Shown here: one piece after another, positions 8,938-17,768 of the stretch
Position numbering within the stretch: position 1 is the first letter of the stretch
Layout of the letters: each line of letters begins with the position of its first letter
Source of the DNA: Rhizobium etli CFN 42
GTDB taxonomy: Bacteria > Pseudomonadota > Alphaproteobacteria > Rhizobiales > Rhizobiaceae
Assembly (NCBI RefSeq): GCF_000092045.1
Contig: NC_007766.1
Coordinates: 248,001 to 312,000, forward strand
Reading direction: 5' to 3'
Length of the DNA stretch: 64,000 bases
Notes under the pieces: generated by a model
Seen by the model: only the letters and a program-made list of their open reading frames with translations
Databases searched by the model: none
What the model was told of the DNA's origin: nothing
Made by a program: the position numbers and the translations under genes

Positions 8938-9873
8938 ATGACGATCTCCACCGAAGACGCAGACAGCACCCATGCCAGCGGCTTTCGCAATTGGCTGCAC
9001 GCGTCCGAGCCACAAGGCTGGTTCCAATCATCGGCGCAACAGATCCATCAGGGCTGGCATAAGTTCAGCCTCCACCCGCTCGGCCTCGCCGGTCTCGTCA
9101 TTATCGTATTGCTGATCGTGGTGGCAACGGCGGCTCCCCTGCTCACGAGCTACGATCCGATCGTTCAGGACATGGCGGGGCGGCTTGCGCCGCCCTCTGC
9201 GGAGCATTGGCTCGGCACCGACAATTTCGGCCGCGACGTCTTTTCTAGGGTGATCTACGGCGCCCGTACGACGCTCTACATCATCATGCTGGTGACGATC
9301 ATCGTCGCTCCGCTCGGCCTGCTGATCGGCACCTTCTCGGGTTATTTCGGTGGCATCGTCGACGAGATCCTGATGCGCATCACCGATATTTTCCTCTCCT
9401 TCCCGGGCCTCGTGCTGGCGCTCGGTTTTGCCGCCGCTCTCGGCCCCGGCATCACCAATGCGATCATCGCCATTTCGCTGACGGCCTGGCCGCCGATCGC
9501 GCGCCTCGCACGCGCCGAAACGCTCAGCCTGCGCAAGGCGGATTATATCGCCGCCGTGCGCCTGCAGGGCGCGACCTCGCTCGCAATCATTACCCGCCAG
9601 ATCCTGCCGATGTGCATTCCCTCGGTGATCGTGCGCGTCACCCTCAACATGGCCGGCATCATCATCACCGCCGCCGGTCTCGGCTTTCTCGGCCTCGGCG
9701 CGCAACCGCCATGGCCGGAGTGGGGTTCGATGGCCGCCAGCGGCCGCGAATTCATGCTCGACAGCCCCTGGGTGATCGCCGCGCCCGGCATCGCCATCGC
9801 GCTCGTCAGCCTCGCCTTCAATCTCGTCGGCGATGCGCTGCGCGACGTACTCGACCCGAGAGGTTCGGAATGA
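8938..9873 (+). CDS. Opp/Dpp-type ABC transporter permease (DppC-like)
   Basis: The second permease, 311 aa, with the DppC signature LGTDNFGRDVFSRVIYGARTT early in the protein and the coupling loop ADYIAAVRLQGATSLAIITRQILP. The cytoplasmic N-terminus is about 55 residues long, as is usual for this half. The ATG at 8938 is four bases past the stop of the first permease. The gene ends by overlapping the ATPase start (ATGA). Together with the first permease it forms the transmembrane channel. Confidence 0.9.
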   Translation: MTISTEDADSTHASGFRNWLHASEPQGWFQSSAQQIHQGWHKFSLHPLGLAGLVIIVLLIVVATAAPLLTSYDPIVQDMAGRLAPPSAEHWLGTDNFGRDVFSRVIYGARTTLYIIMLVTIIVAPLGLLIGTFSGYFGGIVDEILMRITDIFLSFPGLVLALGFAAALGPGITNAIIAISLTAWPPIARLARAETLSLRKADYIAAVRLQGATSLAIITRQILPMCIPSVIVRVTLNMAGIIITAAGLGFLGLGAQPPWPEWGSMAASGREFMLDSPWVIAAPGIAIALVSLAFNLVGDALRDVLDPRGSE

Positions 9874-10727
9874 CAGAGCCCCTGATCGATATCCGCAACC
9901 TCGAAATCGCCTACGGCGGCGGCCACATGCGCGCCGTGCGCGGCGTCAGTTTTGCGCTCGGCCAGGAAAAGCTCGGTATCGTCGGTGAATCCGGGTCGGG
10001 CAAATCCACTGTCGGCAGAGCGATCATGAAACTGCTGCCTCCGACGGCGATGGTTAGCGCCGAGCGCATGGCCTTTCACGACATCGACCTCATCAAAGCG
10101 GATGAGCGGACGATGATGGCAGTCCGGGGGCGGCGGATCGGACTGATCCTGCAGGACCCGAAATACTCGCTCAACCCCGTCATGCGGATCGGCGAACAGA
10201 TCGCCGAGACCTACCGCTTCCATCATCCCAAGGTCAGCGCGAAAAGGACCTATGGCCAAGCGCTCGACATGCTGGAAGCCGTCCAGATCCGCGATCCCGA
10301 ACGCGTCGCCCGCCTCTATCCGCATGAGATATCCGGCGGGATGGGCCAGCGCGTGATGATCGCCATGATGCTGATCGCCGAACCCGAGGTGCTGATCGCC
10401 GACGAGCCGACCTCAGCGCTCGACGTCACCGTGAGGCTTGAGATCCTGGCGCTGCTCGATGAACTCGTTTCCCGCCGCAATCTCGGCCTCATCTTCATCA
10501 GCCACGACCTCAACCTCATCCGCAATTTCTGCGATCGCGTCCTCATCATGTATGCCGGCCGCGTCGTGGAAGTGCTCGAGGCACGCGATCTCGACAAGGC
10601 CAAACACCCCTATACGCAAGGTCTGCTGGCATCGCTGCCGAGAATCGAGGATCCGCCCGCGCGGCTGCCGATCCTGAAGCGTGATCCCGCCTGGCTGAAT
10701 GACCTGACAGCGGAGACGCCGCGATGA
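9870..10727 (+). CDS. Opp/Dpp-type ABC transporter ATP-binding protein (DppD-like)
   Basis: A 285-aa ATPase with Walker [10 protein letters not shown] near residues 42-50, a signature motif that reads ISGGMGQR rather than the canonical LSGGQ-type, Walker [13 protein letters not shown] and the switch His in FISHDLN. The C-terminus carries the oligopeptide-transporter pattern [15 protein letters not shown]. Its ATG overlaps the permease stop and its own stop overlaps the next ATPase, so all five transport genes are translationally coupled. Confidence 0.9.
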   Translation: MTEPLIDIRNLEIAYGGGHMRAVRGVSFALGQEKLGIVGESGSGKSTVGRAIMKLLPPTAMVSAERMAFHDIDLIKADERTMMAVRGRRIGLILQDPKYSLNPVMRIGEQIAETYRFHHPKVSAKRTYGQALDMLEAVQIRDPERVARLYPHEISGGMGQRVMIAMMLIAEPEVLIADEPTSALDVTVRLEILALLDELVSRRNLGLIFISHDLNLIRNFCDRVLIMYAGRVVEVLEARDLDKAKHPYTQGLLASLPRIEDPPARLPILKRDPAWLNDLTAETPR

Positions 10728-11467
10728 TCCGGATCGACAATCTCACCATCCGCTTCGGACACGGCCAGCGCCCTGTCGTCAGGGACGTGAACCTCGCTAT
10801 CGACAGCGGCACGGCCTTCGGGCTCGTCGGCGAATCCGGCTGCGGCAAGTCCACGGTTCTGCGGGCGCTCTCCGGCCTCAACGCCAACTATGACGGCCGG
10901 ATCGCCCTTAACGGCGAGGCGCTGGACCGCCAGCGCGGCCGGCCGTTCTATCGGCGGGTGCAGATGGTGTTCCAGGACCCCTATGGATCGCTCCATCCGC
11001 GCAAGACCATCCGCTCGCAATTGCAGGAGCCGCTGCGCAACCAGGGGCTGGACAGGAACGCCATCGATGTGAATACGGTTCTCAGATCGGTCGGCCTCGA
11101 TCCGGGGCTCAGCTACCGATTTCCGCATCAACTCTCCGGCGGGCAGCGGCAGCGCGTCGCGATCGCCCGCGCCCTGATGCTCAATCCCGACGTCCTGCTC
11201 CTGGACGAGCCGACCTCGGCGCTCGATGTGTCGGTCCAGGCCGAGATCCTCAACCTGCTGCAGGACCTGCGCAAGGAGCGCGGCCTCACCTACCTCCTCG
11301 TCAGCCACGACCTCGCCGTCGTCTCCCACATGTGCAGCCGCGTCGCCATCATGGAGGCGGGCGAGATCGTCGAAGAGGTCGATATCGAGGCACTGAGAAG
11401 AGGCGCGGTCGAACATCCCTATTCGCAACGACTGCTGCGGGCGAGCAGGATGTACGGCAGGGGCTAG
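10724..11467 (+). CDS. Opp/Dpp-type ABC transporter ATP-binding protein (DppF-like)
   Basis: The second ATPase of the transporter, 247 aa. It has Walker A GESGCGKST, the Q-loop region VFQDPYGSLHPRKT, signature LSGGQRQR, Walker [13 protein letters not shown] and switch LVSHDLA. The SLHPR segment is typical of the DppF/OppF half. It ends shortly after HPYSQRLLRAS, somewhat shorter than many DppF proteins, which carry a longer C-terminal tail. It is the last gene of the uronate locus on this strand. Confidence 0.9.
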   Translation: MIRIDNLTIRFGHGQRPVVRDVNLAIDSGTAFGLVGESGCGKSTVLRALSGLNANYDGRIALNGEALDRQRGRPFYRRVQMVFQDPYGSLHPRKTIRSQLQEPLRNQGLDRNAIDVNTVLRSVGLDPGLSYRFPHQLSGGQRQRVAIARALMLNPDVLLLDEPTSALDVSVQAEILNLLQDLRKERGLTYLLVSHDLAVVSHMCSRVAIMEAGEIVEEVDIEALRRGAVEHPYSQRLLRASRMYGRG

Positions 11468-11709
11468 CCCCGCTCCTGTCAGTCACCGCCGGAAGTCCCG
11501 GCAACGACCGCTTCGATGACGACCGCCGGCGGTTCAGCCATAGCGCGCTCTTTTTTGTGAGCACGCGCCATCCTCGCGATACAACCAGAGTGACATTTGG
11601 CTGGCGGACAATGTATCAATACGATCATTGCACTGAAGCCATTATCCCGATTCGATCAAACATCTTCCCGGCCCGTTGTCAGCTCGTATATTCGAAAGGC
11701 GTCATCCTC

Positions 11710-12804
11710 GTGCCCGCTCTCGTTCTTCCCAGCCGCCCATTATCGCTTGCACCCGATGTGATCTCCACACCGCGAGCTTATTTTTGGGCCGCGCCGTTCA
11801 TGCTGGCACTGACGGTGTTGATGCTCGTCTGGGAAGCACCCGGCGTCATCAGGGATTTTCAGATCAGCCAAAATCCCCTGGCTCTCGACGACGGCGATGT
11901 CCAAAATGGGCGATGCACGACACGCAAGCTCTTCTTTACCGACTGTAGCGCGCGCCTCGTCTACAGTTACGGCGGACGGAACTATGACACGGAAGTCGAG
12001 GTGATGTTTGTCGATTTTCATACCGGCGATTATGAAACCGGTGTCGTGATCTCGGCCGACCATCCGGAATTGGCAACGATCAGCCTCGGTCTGGACAAAC
12101 TCTGGAACCGGATCATCACCCTCAGCATATTTGCCCTGTTGCTTGGCGGCATGAGCCTTGGAACACTGTTCCAGGCTGTGCGGATATGGCGTGTCAAACG
12201 GCATCTACGCCAGCCGGCCTTGTTGAACGCCATCCCGGTTGAAATCACGGCCTTCGATCGCAAGCGCAACATTCTTTCTGTTACTTATAACGACAAAATC
12301 GCCAACGACAGAACCGGTCGATCAGCATACACACGGATGAAAAAGGGCGAGGAGCCTTTGATCGTCGGTGAAGCAAATGGCAAAGCCGTTGGGCTGGCCG
12401 TCCGGCATGGCAAGACAGCCCTGCCTGTGCTTCTGGACGATCGGCTGCAGCGTGTCGGACTGACGGAGGCCGAACGAAACCTTGCGCTTGCCCCCTTCGC
12501 CCGGTCCGACGCCGACCAGGCCGCGCCGATGTTGATCGAGCACCCCAGAAAAACGATGTCGATCGGCGGGCGGCTACGGCTGTTTTTCGGCACCCTGCTC
12601 TTGATATTCGGCGGTTTGGTCGGTTTCTGGCTGTGGTATGTGACCAGTGCCAGCACACCGTTTCAGTCGCCGGGGATGGACATCAACAATCTCATGCCGG
12701 CGCCATTGAACAAATGGGGATGCATGCAATTGCGCAAGCGGTTCGGCCAGGATCGCGCTCCGTTTGGATGCGTTGCAGACGATTTTACGAGCTGGAAATA
12801 CTGA
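11710..12804 (+). CDS. Membrane protein of unknown function
   Basis: I do not recognise the family. The 364-aa protein has hydrophobic segments near residues 20-40 (FWAAPFMLALTVLML), near 140-160 (IITLSIFALLLGGMSLG) and near 295-318 (LRLFFGTLLLIFGGLVGFWLW). A periplasmic region lies between the first two (with CTTRKLFFTDCSARL, two cysteines that could pair), and a cytoplasmic region between the second and third. The C-terminus faces out and contains two more cysteines. The start is uncertain: GTG at 11710 fits the topology, while ATG at 11611 would add 33 residues. It stands alone, and codon use looks like its neighbours. Confidence 0.65.
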   Translation: MPALVLPSRPLSLAPDVISTPRAYFWAAPFMLALTVLMLVWEAPGVIRDFQISQNPLALDDGDVQNGRCTTRKLFFTDCSARLVYSYGGRNYDTEVEVMFVDFHTGDYETGVVISADHPELATISLGLDKLWNRIITLSIFALLLGGMSLGTLFQAVRIWRVKRHLRQPALLNAIPVEITAFDRKRNILSVTYNDKIANDRTGRSAYTRMKKGEEPLIVGEANGKAVGLAVRHGKTALPVLLDDRLQRVGLTEAERNLALAPFARSDADQAAPMLIEHPRKTMSIGGRLRLFFGTLLLIFGGLVGFWLWYVTSASTPFQSPGMDINNLMPAPLNKWGCMQLRKRFGQDRAPFGCVADDFTSWKY

Positions 12805-12878
12805 AGGCTCTTCAGCGAGTCTTCCGCATCGGCATCCCTGAGGGGCTGATCCGCCAGGCCGTCCGCCACGTCTGTACA

Positions 12879-12892
12879 CAAGTGAACACTTG
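12879..12892. promoter_or_regulatory. Palindrome CAAGTG-AA-CACTTG upstream of the EamA gene
   Basis: A perfect 6-bp inverted repeat with a 2-bp spacer lies 71 bases upstream of the EamA start and just before a hairpin. The size and symmetry suit a dimeric repressor site. No matching regulator gene lies beside it, so the assignment is tentative. Confidence 0.35.
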
Positions 12893-12924
12893 ACATCGGC
12901 CTTGTTAAGGTCGAAGCCGCGCTC

Positions 12925-12948
12925 GGCCGCGCATGCGCGGCCTTTTTT
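12925..12948 (+). terminator. Intrinsic terminator or attenuator hairpin in the EamA leader
   Basis: The fully self-complementary 18-mer GGCCGCGCATGCGCGGCC is followed directly by six T residues, the classic intrinsic terminator layout. It lies 120 bases after the membrane-protein gene but ends only 14 bases before the EamA start codon. It could simply end transcription of the upstream gene. If the EamA promoter lies upstream of it, it could act as an attenuator. Confidence 0.75.
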
Positions 12949-12962
12949 GCGAGGATTCGGGA

Positions 12963-13880
12963 ATGAAGACCAAGACGGCCGTCGCCAATACAGGCAACCT
13001 GATCATGACGGGCGTCATGCTGATGCTGCTCGGCGATCTGCTGTTTGCGCTGAACGATGCGATGGGCAAGTGGTTGATGACCAGCTTTGCCGTCGGCCAG
13101 GTGCTGGTGATCCGCTCGCTCGGCGCTTTCATCTTGCTCGGGCCGATGATCGCACGGCAAGGGCCGATGGCCTTGTTCCGCGTCGAACAGAAAGGTCTTC
13201 AGTTCATGCGTGTGGCCATGGCGACCGGTGACGTCGCCCTGTTTTATGCGGCCGTCGCCTATCTGCCGCTCGCCGATGTCATGACCTTCTATATGGCCGG
13301 GCCGATCTACATTGCCGCACTCTCACACTTCTTCCTCGGAGAAAAGATCGGCTGGCGGCGCTGGCTCGCCGTTCTGGTCGGCTTCGCAGGCGTCGTCATT
13401 GCGCTTCGCCCGTCGACTGCGATGCTCTCGCTTCCCTCCCTCTTCGGCCTCGCGGGCAGCTTTTCCTTCGCGCTCTCGCTGGTCATGAGCCGCTATCTGC
13501 GCTCCACCAGCGACACGACGCTGGTGACATGGCAGACGGTCGCAGCCCTCGCCACCGGCATCGCCTTAAGCATCGACCACTGGCAGCCGGCAACACCGAT
13601 CGATTGGTCCGGCATGCTGCTGCTGGGTGTCGTCGCCACATGCGCGCATCTGCTTATCACCCGCTCGCTGAAGCTCGCACCGGCATCGCTGCTGGCACCG
13701 CTGCAATATACGCTGCTGCTCTGGGCGATCGTGCTGGGTTACATCTTCTTCAACGATATTCCCGACCTGCAGATCGTCATCGGCGCGTCCATCATCGTCT
13801 TTGCGGGCCTCTTCATCTTCCATCGGAAGAACCTGAAGGAAACGGTGCCGGCCGAAGCGGTCCCACCCGACGGCCATTGA
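12963..13880 (+). CDS. EamA/DMT superfamily transporter
   Basis: A 305-aa inner-membrane protein with about ten hydrophobic segments arranged as two EamA repeats, the second beginning near residue 160 (LFGLAGSFSFALSLVMSRYL). The first repeat shows the DLLFALNDAMGKWLM and VLVIRSLGAFI pattern of drug/metabolite exporters. Proteins of this group export amino acids, metabolites or drugs; the substrate is not readable. The stop is two bases from the end of the convergent DUF763 gene. Confidence 0.88.
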   Translation: MKTKTAVANTGNLIMTGVMLMLLGDLLFALNDAMGKWLMTSFAVGQVLVIRSLGAFILLGPMIARQGPMALFRVEQKGLQFMRVAMATGDVALFYAAVAYLPLADVMTFYMAGPIYIAALSHFFLGEKIGWRRWLAVLVGFAGVVIALRPSTAMLSLPSLFGLAGSFSFALSLVMSRYLRSTSDTTLVTWQTVAALATGIALSIDHWQPATPIDWSGMLLLGVVATCAHLLITRSLKLAPASLLAPLQYTLLLWAIVLGYIFFNDIPDLQIVIGASIIVFAGLFIFHRKNLKETVPAEAVPPDGH

Positions 13881-13882
13881 GA

Positions 13883-15133
13883 TCAATCGTCCTGAGACGG
13901 CGGCGCTTCCCAGCCGAAGACGCTGCGGCCGCCGAAATCGGCGGACTGACGGAACTCGCCGGCAATGATCTCCTTGAGGTCGGGGCCGGTCACATAGCGC
14001 TCCATCTGCCGGGACTGTTCGTCGAGGCGTTTCAGCGCCTGCAACTCCTCCTCGCGCCCAAGCTTGCCCTTCAGCACCGCCGATTTCATCACCCCGATCG
14101 TCTCGTCATAAACCTTGAGCGGGACAGGAAACGGATGGCGGTCCTTGCCGCCATGGGCAACCGAGAAGCGCGCCGGGTCGGAGAAACGACAGGGCGCGCC
14201 GTGGACGACTTCCGCCACCATCGCCAGCGCCTTCACTGTGCGTGCGCCGACACCGGGAACGAGCAGCAGTTCCTGAAAATCAGCTGGTCCGCGATCGGCC
14301 GCGGCGGCGAGATTTCCATGCAGGCGGCGCATATTGACATCGCTCTCGCGGACATCGTGATGGGCGGGCATGATCAGATGCGGCAGCATCGGCTGTTCGG
14401 CGGGCTCGGGCTCCGGTTGCTCGGCGCGTTGCAGCGCGGCCGCCTCGCGGACGATCCTGTCGGGACCGAGGGTCGCCAGCAGATCGAGCTGCCCTCGCCG
14501 CGAGCGCTCGGCGCGCCTGTCGGCGAGATTGACGATCTCGCCCTGGTTCCGTCCCTCGATCGCCGCATGCGGCGAATCGACGAAACTCTCCAGCCCTTCG
14601 GATAGCCAATGATAGCGGCGGGCCTGCCGCCGGTCGCCGTTCATGCCCTGCTGTACGACCACCCAATGCCCATCGTCGGCAATGATGAAGCCGTGGAGAT
14701 AAAGGTCGAATCCGTCCTGAAGAGCGGCACTGTCGACCTTGGCGATCAGACGGCTGGTCGTCGCCAGCCCCTCCCCGTCAAGGCCGACGCGCTCGCCGAT
14801 CGAGACGAGCTCCTGCGGCGTCTTGCGCGAGTGCTGGCCGCGTCCGCCGCAGACATGCAGGCCGAGCTCGCCGGCGCGCGGCTTCAGCCCGCGCTTCAGG
14901 GCCCCGAGAACGCTTGTGGTGATGCCGGAGGAATGCCAGTCCATACCCATGACGGCACCAAAGGACTGGAACCAGAAGGGATGGGCGAGCCGGCGCAGAA
15001 ACTCATCGCGCCCGTAATGGTGAATGATTGCCTCGGTGATCAGCGTGCCGAGCCGCGTCATCCGTTCGCCGAGCCAATGCGGCACACGTCCCCCGTGGAG
15101 GGGAAGATCGGCGCTACCTGCTCGCTGTGACAT
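13883..15133 (-). CDS. DUF763 domain-containing protein
   Basis: A 416-aa cytoplasmic protein that I recognise as DUF763 from its opening (G-x-A-D-L-P-L-H-G-G-R-V-P-x-W-L), the segment HPFWFQSFGAVMGMDWHSSGITTSVLGALK, and the GGRGQHSRKTPQEL region. The function of the family is unknown. The middle part (FQELLLVPGVGARTVKALAMVAEVVHG) reads like a helix-hairpin-helix nucleic-acid-binding motif, which hints at a DNA or RNA role (inference). The start at 15133 has AAGGAAAAG upstream. It converges on the EamA gene with a 2-bp gap. Confidence 0.85.
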   Translation of the reverse strand: MSQRAGSADLPLHGGRVPHWLGERMTRLGTLITEAIIHHYGRDEFLRRLAHPFWFQSFGAVMGMDWHSSGITTSVLGALKRGLKPRAGELGLHVCGGRGQHSRKTPQELVSIGERVGLDGEGLATTSRLIAKVDSAALQDGFDLYLHGFIIADDGHWVVVQQGMNGDRRQARRYHWLSEGLESFVDSPHAAIEGRNQGEIVNLADRRAERSRRGQLDLLATLGPDRIVREAAALQRAEQPEPEPAEQPMLPHLIMPAHHDVRESDVNMRRLHGNLAAAADRGPADFQELLLVPGVGARTVKALAMVAEVVHGAPCRFSDPARFSVAHGGKDRHPFPVPLKVYDETIGVMKSAVLKGKLGREEELQALKRLDEQSRQMERYVTGPDLKEIIAGEFRQSADFGGRSVFGWEAPPSQDD

Positions 15134-15170
15134 TTCTTTTCCTTACATTTTCCATCGCCGGCGGCGATCG

Positions 15171-15195
15171 GGAACCCGCGAAAGTTCCGGGCGTT
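15171..15195 (+). promoter_or_regulatory. EcfG-type general stress promoter for the PLD gene
   Basis: GGAAC at 15171-15175 and CGTT at 15192-15195 are separated by exactly 16 bases, a full match to the alphaproteobacterial general stress sigma factor pattern. The predicted transcript starts about 20 bases before the ATG at 15224. Confidence 0.7.
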
Positions 15196-15223
15196 TGCTT
15201 TCAGTCAAAAGGCTGAGGCAACC

Positions 15224-16735
15224 ATGACCGCGTTAGAAACCATGCTCAATCAACCCTACCTGCTTAGAACAAAAGCGCAACAGCCAGGCGACGGTGAAAA
15301 CCTGGAACTGGAAGGCTACGCCGAAAAAGCGGCCTTCCTGATCAATGGCAACCGATATTTCGCCGAGGTGGCGCGCACGCTGCGGCAGGCACGGCGAAGT
15401 GTCTGGATCGTCGGGTGGGATTTCAATCCGGACATCCGGATGGAGCCGGAAAAATCCGACGAAACATTGGCAGATCTGCTGCATGCCTTGGCAGCGGCAA
15501 ATCCGACACTCGAAATACGCATCCTCATCTGGGCCCTCGGGCCGATCTATTCGGAAAAATCCCTGCAGGTGCTCCGCAAGAAAAACTTCCCGAGGAACGC
15601 CAGGATCGATCTGCGCTTCGATCTTCAAAGCACGGTGCGCGGCTGCCACCATGAGAAACTCGTTTGCATCGACGACGCCGTCGCCTTCATCGGCGGCATG
15701 GACCTGACGTCGCGGCGATGGGATACGAGACGCCACCGCGCCTGGGACGCATTGCGACGCGACCCCGAAGGCGCGTCCTACGATCCGCTGCATGACGTTC
15801 AGGCAATGGTCACCGGCGACGCGGCCAGACTGATCGGGGATATCGCGCGGCGGCGCTGGCAAAGCGCCACCGGCGAAAAGCATAACGCGCTTGCCGAAAC
15901 CTCTTCCTTCACATGGCCGCGCGATCTTGCCGTTTCGCTGATGCATATCCCCGTGAGCTTTGTGCTGACGGAGCCGGCAACCACATTGCGCGCCGGCATC
16001 AGCGATGGCATCGCCTCGACACTCGGCATCATCGCCCGAGCACGGCGGCAGCTTTTCATCGAAGCGCAATATCTTGCCTCCTTCCGCGTCGCCGACGCTC
16101 TCGCCGCGCGACTGCAAGAGGAAGATGGCCCCGAGATCATCGTCATCTGCACTCGTCGTTCTCATGGGCTGATCGAAAAGCTCTTTATGGGCGGCAATCG
16201 AGACCGCGTCATCCGCCGTCTCAAGCGCACCGATCGTGCCGACCGGTTCAGGGTCTATTATCCCGTCGTGCCCGGGCCGCCAGTGCCCGGGCCGGCAGCG
16301 CCCGGAAAGAACGACGAGGTGGAGGTGCTCATCCATTCCAAGCTGATCATCGCAGATGACGAACTGATCCGCATCGGCTCCTCCAATCTCAACAATCGTT
16401 CGGAGGGATTGGATTCCGAATGCGACATGCTTCTTGAGGCCGTCAATGACGAGCAGCGCGACGGAATAGCGGATCTGCGTCACCATTTGCTGGCCGAATA
16501 TCTCGGCACGACCACCGAGACCTTTGCCGCAGCCTTTGCGCAGAGCGGCTCGATCATCCAGGCAATCGACATGCTCAATGATGGGCCTCGGGGCTTGCGG
16601 GAATTTGCCGTTGATTTGTCGGGCAGTATTTCGCCGATAAGGGGCACCGGGTTCTTCGACCCGACGCGGCCCGTCAAGCTGCTAAACCGACTGGGCCTCG
16701 GCGCGCTCTTCCGCCTCCTCGTCCGCCCCGCGTGA
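15224..16735 (+). CDS. Phospholipase D-like (cardiolipin synthase-type) protein
   Basis: A 503-aa protein with two HKD motifs: His143, Lys145 and Asp150 in HHEKLVCIDD, and His371, Lys373 and Asp378 in IHSKLIIADD followed by GSSNLNNRS. This is the full catalytic set for transphosphatidylation or phosphodiester hydrolysis. There is no clear signal peptide or membrane helix at the N-terminus, unlike classical ClsA, which makes it closer to ClsB/YbhO-type enzymes. A proline-rich linker with PGPPVPGPAAPG repeats lies near residue 350. Its neighbours are a UPF0104 membrane protein and an EEP hydrolase, the same partners as in E. coli ybhN-clsB-ybhP. A consensus stress promoter lies upstream. Its 3' end overlaps the convergent UPF0104 gene by 54 bp. 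Confidence 0.88.
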   Translation: MTALETMLNQPYLLRTKAQQPGDGENLELEGYAEKAAFLINGNRYFAEVARTLRQARRSVWIVGWDFNPDIRMEPEKSDETLADLLHALAAANPTLEIRILIWALGPIYSEKSLQVLRKKNFPRNARIDLRFDLQSTVRGCHHEKLVCIDDAVAFIGGMDLTSRRWDTRRHRAWDALRRDPEGASYDPLHDVQAMVTGDAARLIGDIARRRWQSATGEKHNALAETSSFTWPRDLAVSLMHIPVSFVLTEPATTLRAGISDGIASTLGIIARARRQLFIEAQYLASFRVADALAARLQEEDGPEIIVICTRRSHGLIEKLFMGGNRDRVIRRLKRTDRADRFRVYYPVVPGPPVPGPAAPGKNDEVEVLIHSKLIIADDELIRIGSSNLNNRSEGLDSECDMLLEAVNDEQRDGIADLRHHLLAEYLGTTTETFAAAFAQSGSIIQAIDMLNDGPRGLREFAVDLSGSISPIRGTGFFDPTRPVKLLNRLGLGALFRLLVRPA

Positions 16736-17644
16736 CTGGCGGCGGAAGATTACTTCGCTGACGATGAAAAGCGCGGCGCCGAGCGCGAGCGGGAGGAAGA
16801 AATAGGTGCAGCGGAAAGCAATCAGCGCGCCGATCGAGGCCTCCTGCGGCACGGCATACGAGACCGTCGCCTCGAGGACCCCGAGACCGCCGGGAACATG
16901 CGTCGCGAGGATTGCGGAGTTGGCGAGCACGTAAGCCGTTACCGACCTGAAGAAGGCAACGTCGCCGAAGACCGAGAGCATCTGGTGCAGGCAAGCGGAC
17001 ACGAGCACGAAATTGATCGTCCCGACCCCGACCTGCGCAACCGCAATCGGAAATCGGGGCAACTGAAACGACCAGCGCCAGAGCCTCAGCCTGCCCCGGA
17101 TGAAAAACGCCAGCACCGCATAGACGCCCGGCACGGCGAGCGCCAGCAGACCGAAAAGGCGGGTGCCCGCCGGGTCGATGCGTAGCAGACGTGCGGCATC
17201 ATCCGGATTGACGACCAAGGCGAGGCCGGCAAGTGTCGTGAGGCCGAGCCCCACTGTGACACCGCAGAACAGGATGATCTTCGCCACGTCTTCGATCGTC
17301 AGCCCCCACCGGGAATAGTAACGATAGCGGAAGGCGCCGCTGCTCAAGCCCGCAAATCCGATATTGTGGCCAAGCGAAAGGCTGATGAAGGAGGCGAGCA
17401 GGATCTTCCGGTAAGGCAAGGATTTGCCGAGCGAACGGATCGCCAGCAAGTCGAAACAGCTCAGGCATAGATACGATGCCGCCGCGAAGAGAAGTGCGGT
17501 GCAGAAGGCTGCAAAAGGTATGCTGCGGACCGATTGGACGATCTGCTCCAGGCTGTACTGACGGAAGATTCGGTAGAGAAGAAGGCCCGCGACGCAAAGG
17601 GCGGCAACGAGAAATCCATTCCAGATTATGCGTTTCAGATTCAT
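16682..17644 (-). CDS. UPF0104 / lysylphosphatidylglycerol synthase-type transmembrane protein (YbhN-like)
   Basis: A 320-aa polytopic inner-membrane protein with about eight hydrophobic segments and family features such as FISLSLGHNIGFAGLSSGAFRYRYYSRWGL and AHVPGGLGVLEATV. It corresponds to the flippase-like membrane half of MprF proteins without the aminoacyl-transferase domain. I chose the ATG at 17644; the longer form from 17686 would run into the promoter. It is divergent from the EEP gene and shares with it a bidirectional stress-type promoter. The C-terminal tail is very acidic (GADEEAEERAEAQ). The role in lipid movement is inferred from the family. Confidence 0.86.
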   Translation of the reverse strand: MNLKRIIWNGFLVAALCVAGLLLYRIFRQYSLEQIVQSVRSIPFAAFCTALLFAAASYLCLSCFDLLAIRSLGKSLPYRKILLASFISLSLGHNIGFAGLSSGAFRYRYYSRWGLTIEDVAKIILFCGVTVGLGLTTLAGLALVVNPDDAARLLRIDPAGTRLFGLLALAVPGVYAVLAFFIRGRLRLWRWSFQLPRFPIAVAQVGVGTINFVLVSACLHQMLSVFGDVAFFRSVTAYVLANSAILATHVPGGLGVLEATVSYAVPQEASIGALIAFRCTYFFLPLALGAALFIVSEVIFRRQSRGADEEAEERAEAQSV

Positions 17645-17688
17645 CGATTGTCCGTTTCCGAAGTGCGAGCCCCACGGCTCGATCATCT

Positions 17689-17715
17689 GGAACGATCAAA
17701 AGAGTTCTGTGTTCC
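17689..17715. promoter_or_regulatory. Bidirectional EcfG-type stress promoter
   Basis: One 27-bp element reads GGAAC-N16-TGTT on the plus strand (toward the EEP gene) and GGAAC-N16-CGTT on the minus strand (toward the UPF0104 gene). The -10 of one promoter overlaps the -35 of the other: GGAACG at 17689-17694 and TGTTCC at 17710-17715. The two promoters therefore occupy the same DNA and probably compete. Confidence 0.7.
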
Positions 17716-17768
17716 CCTCGGGGAGAATGAGTCCTGTCTCTCGAGGGGAGATCAGCTTCAGCAAACCT

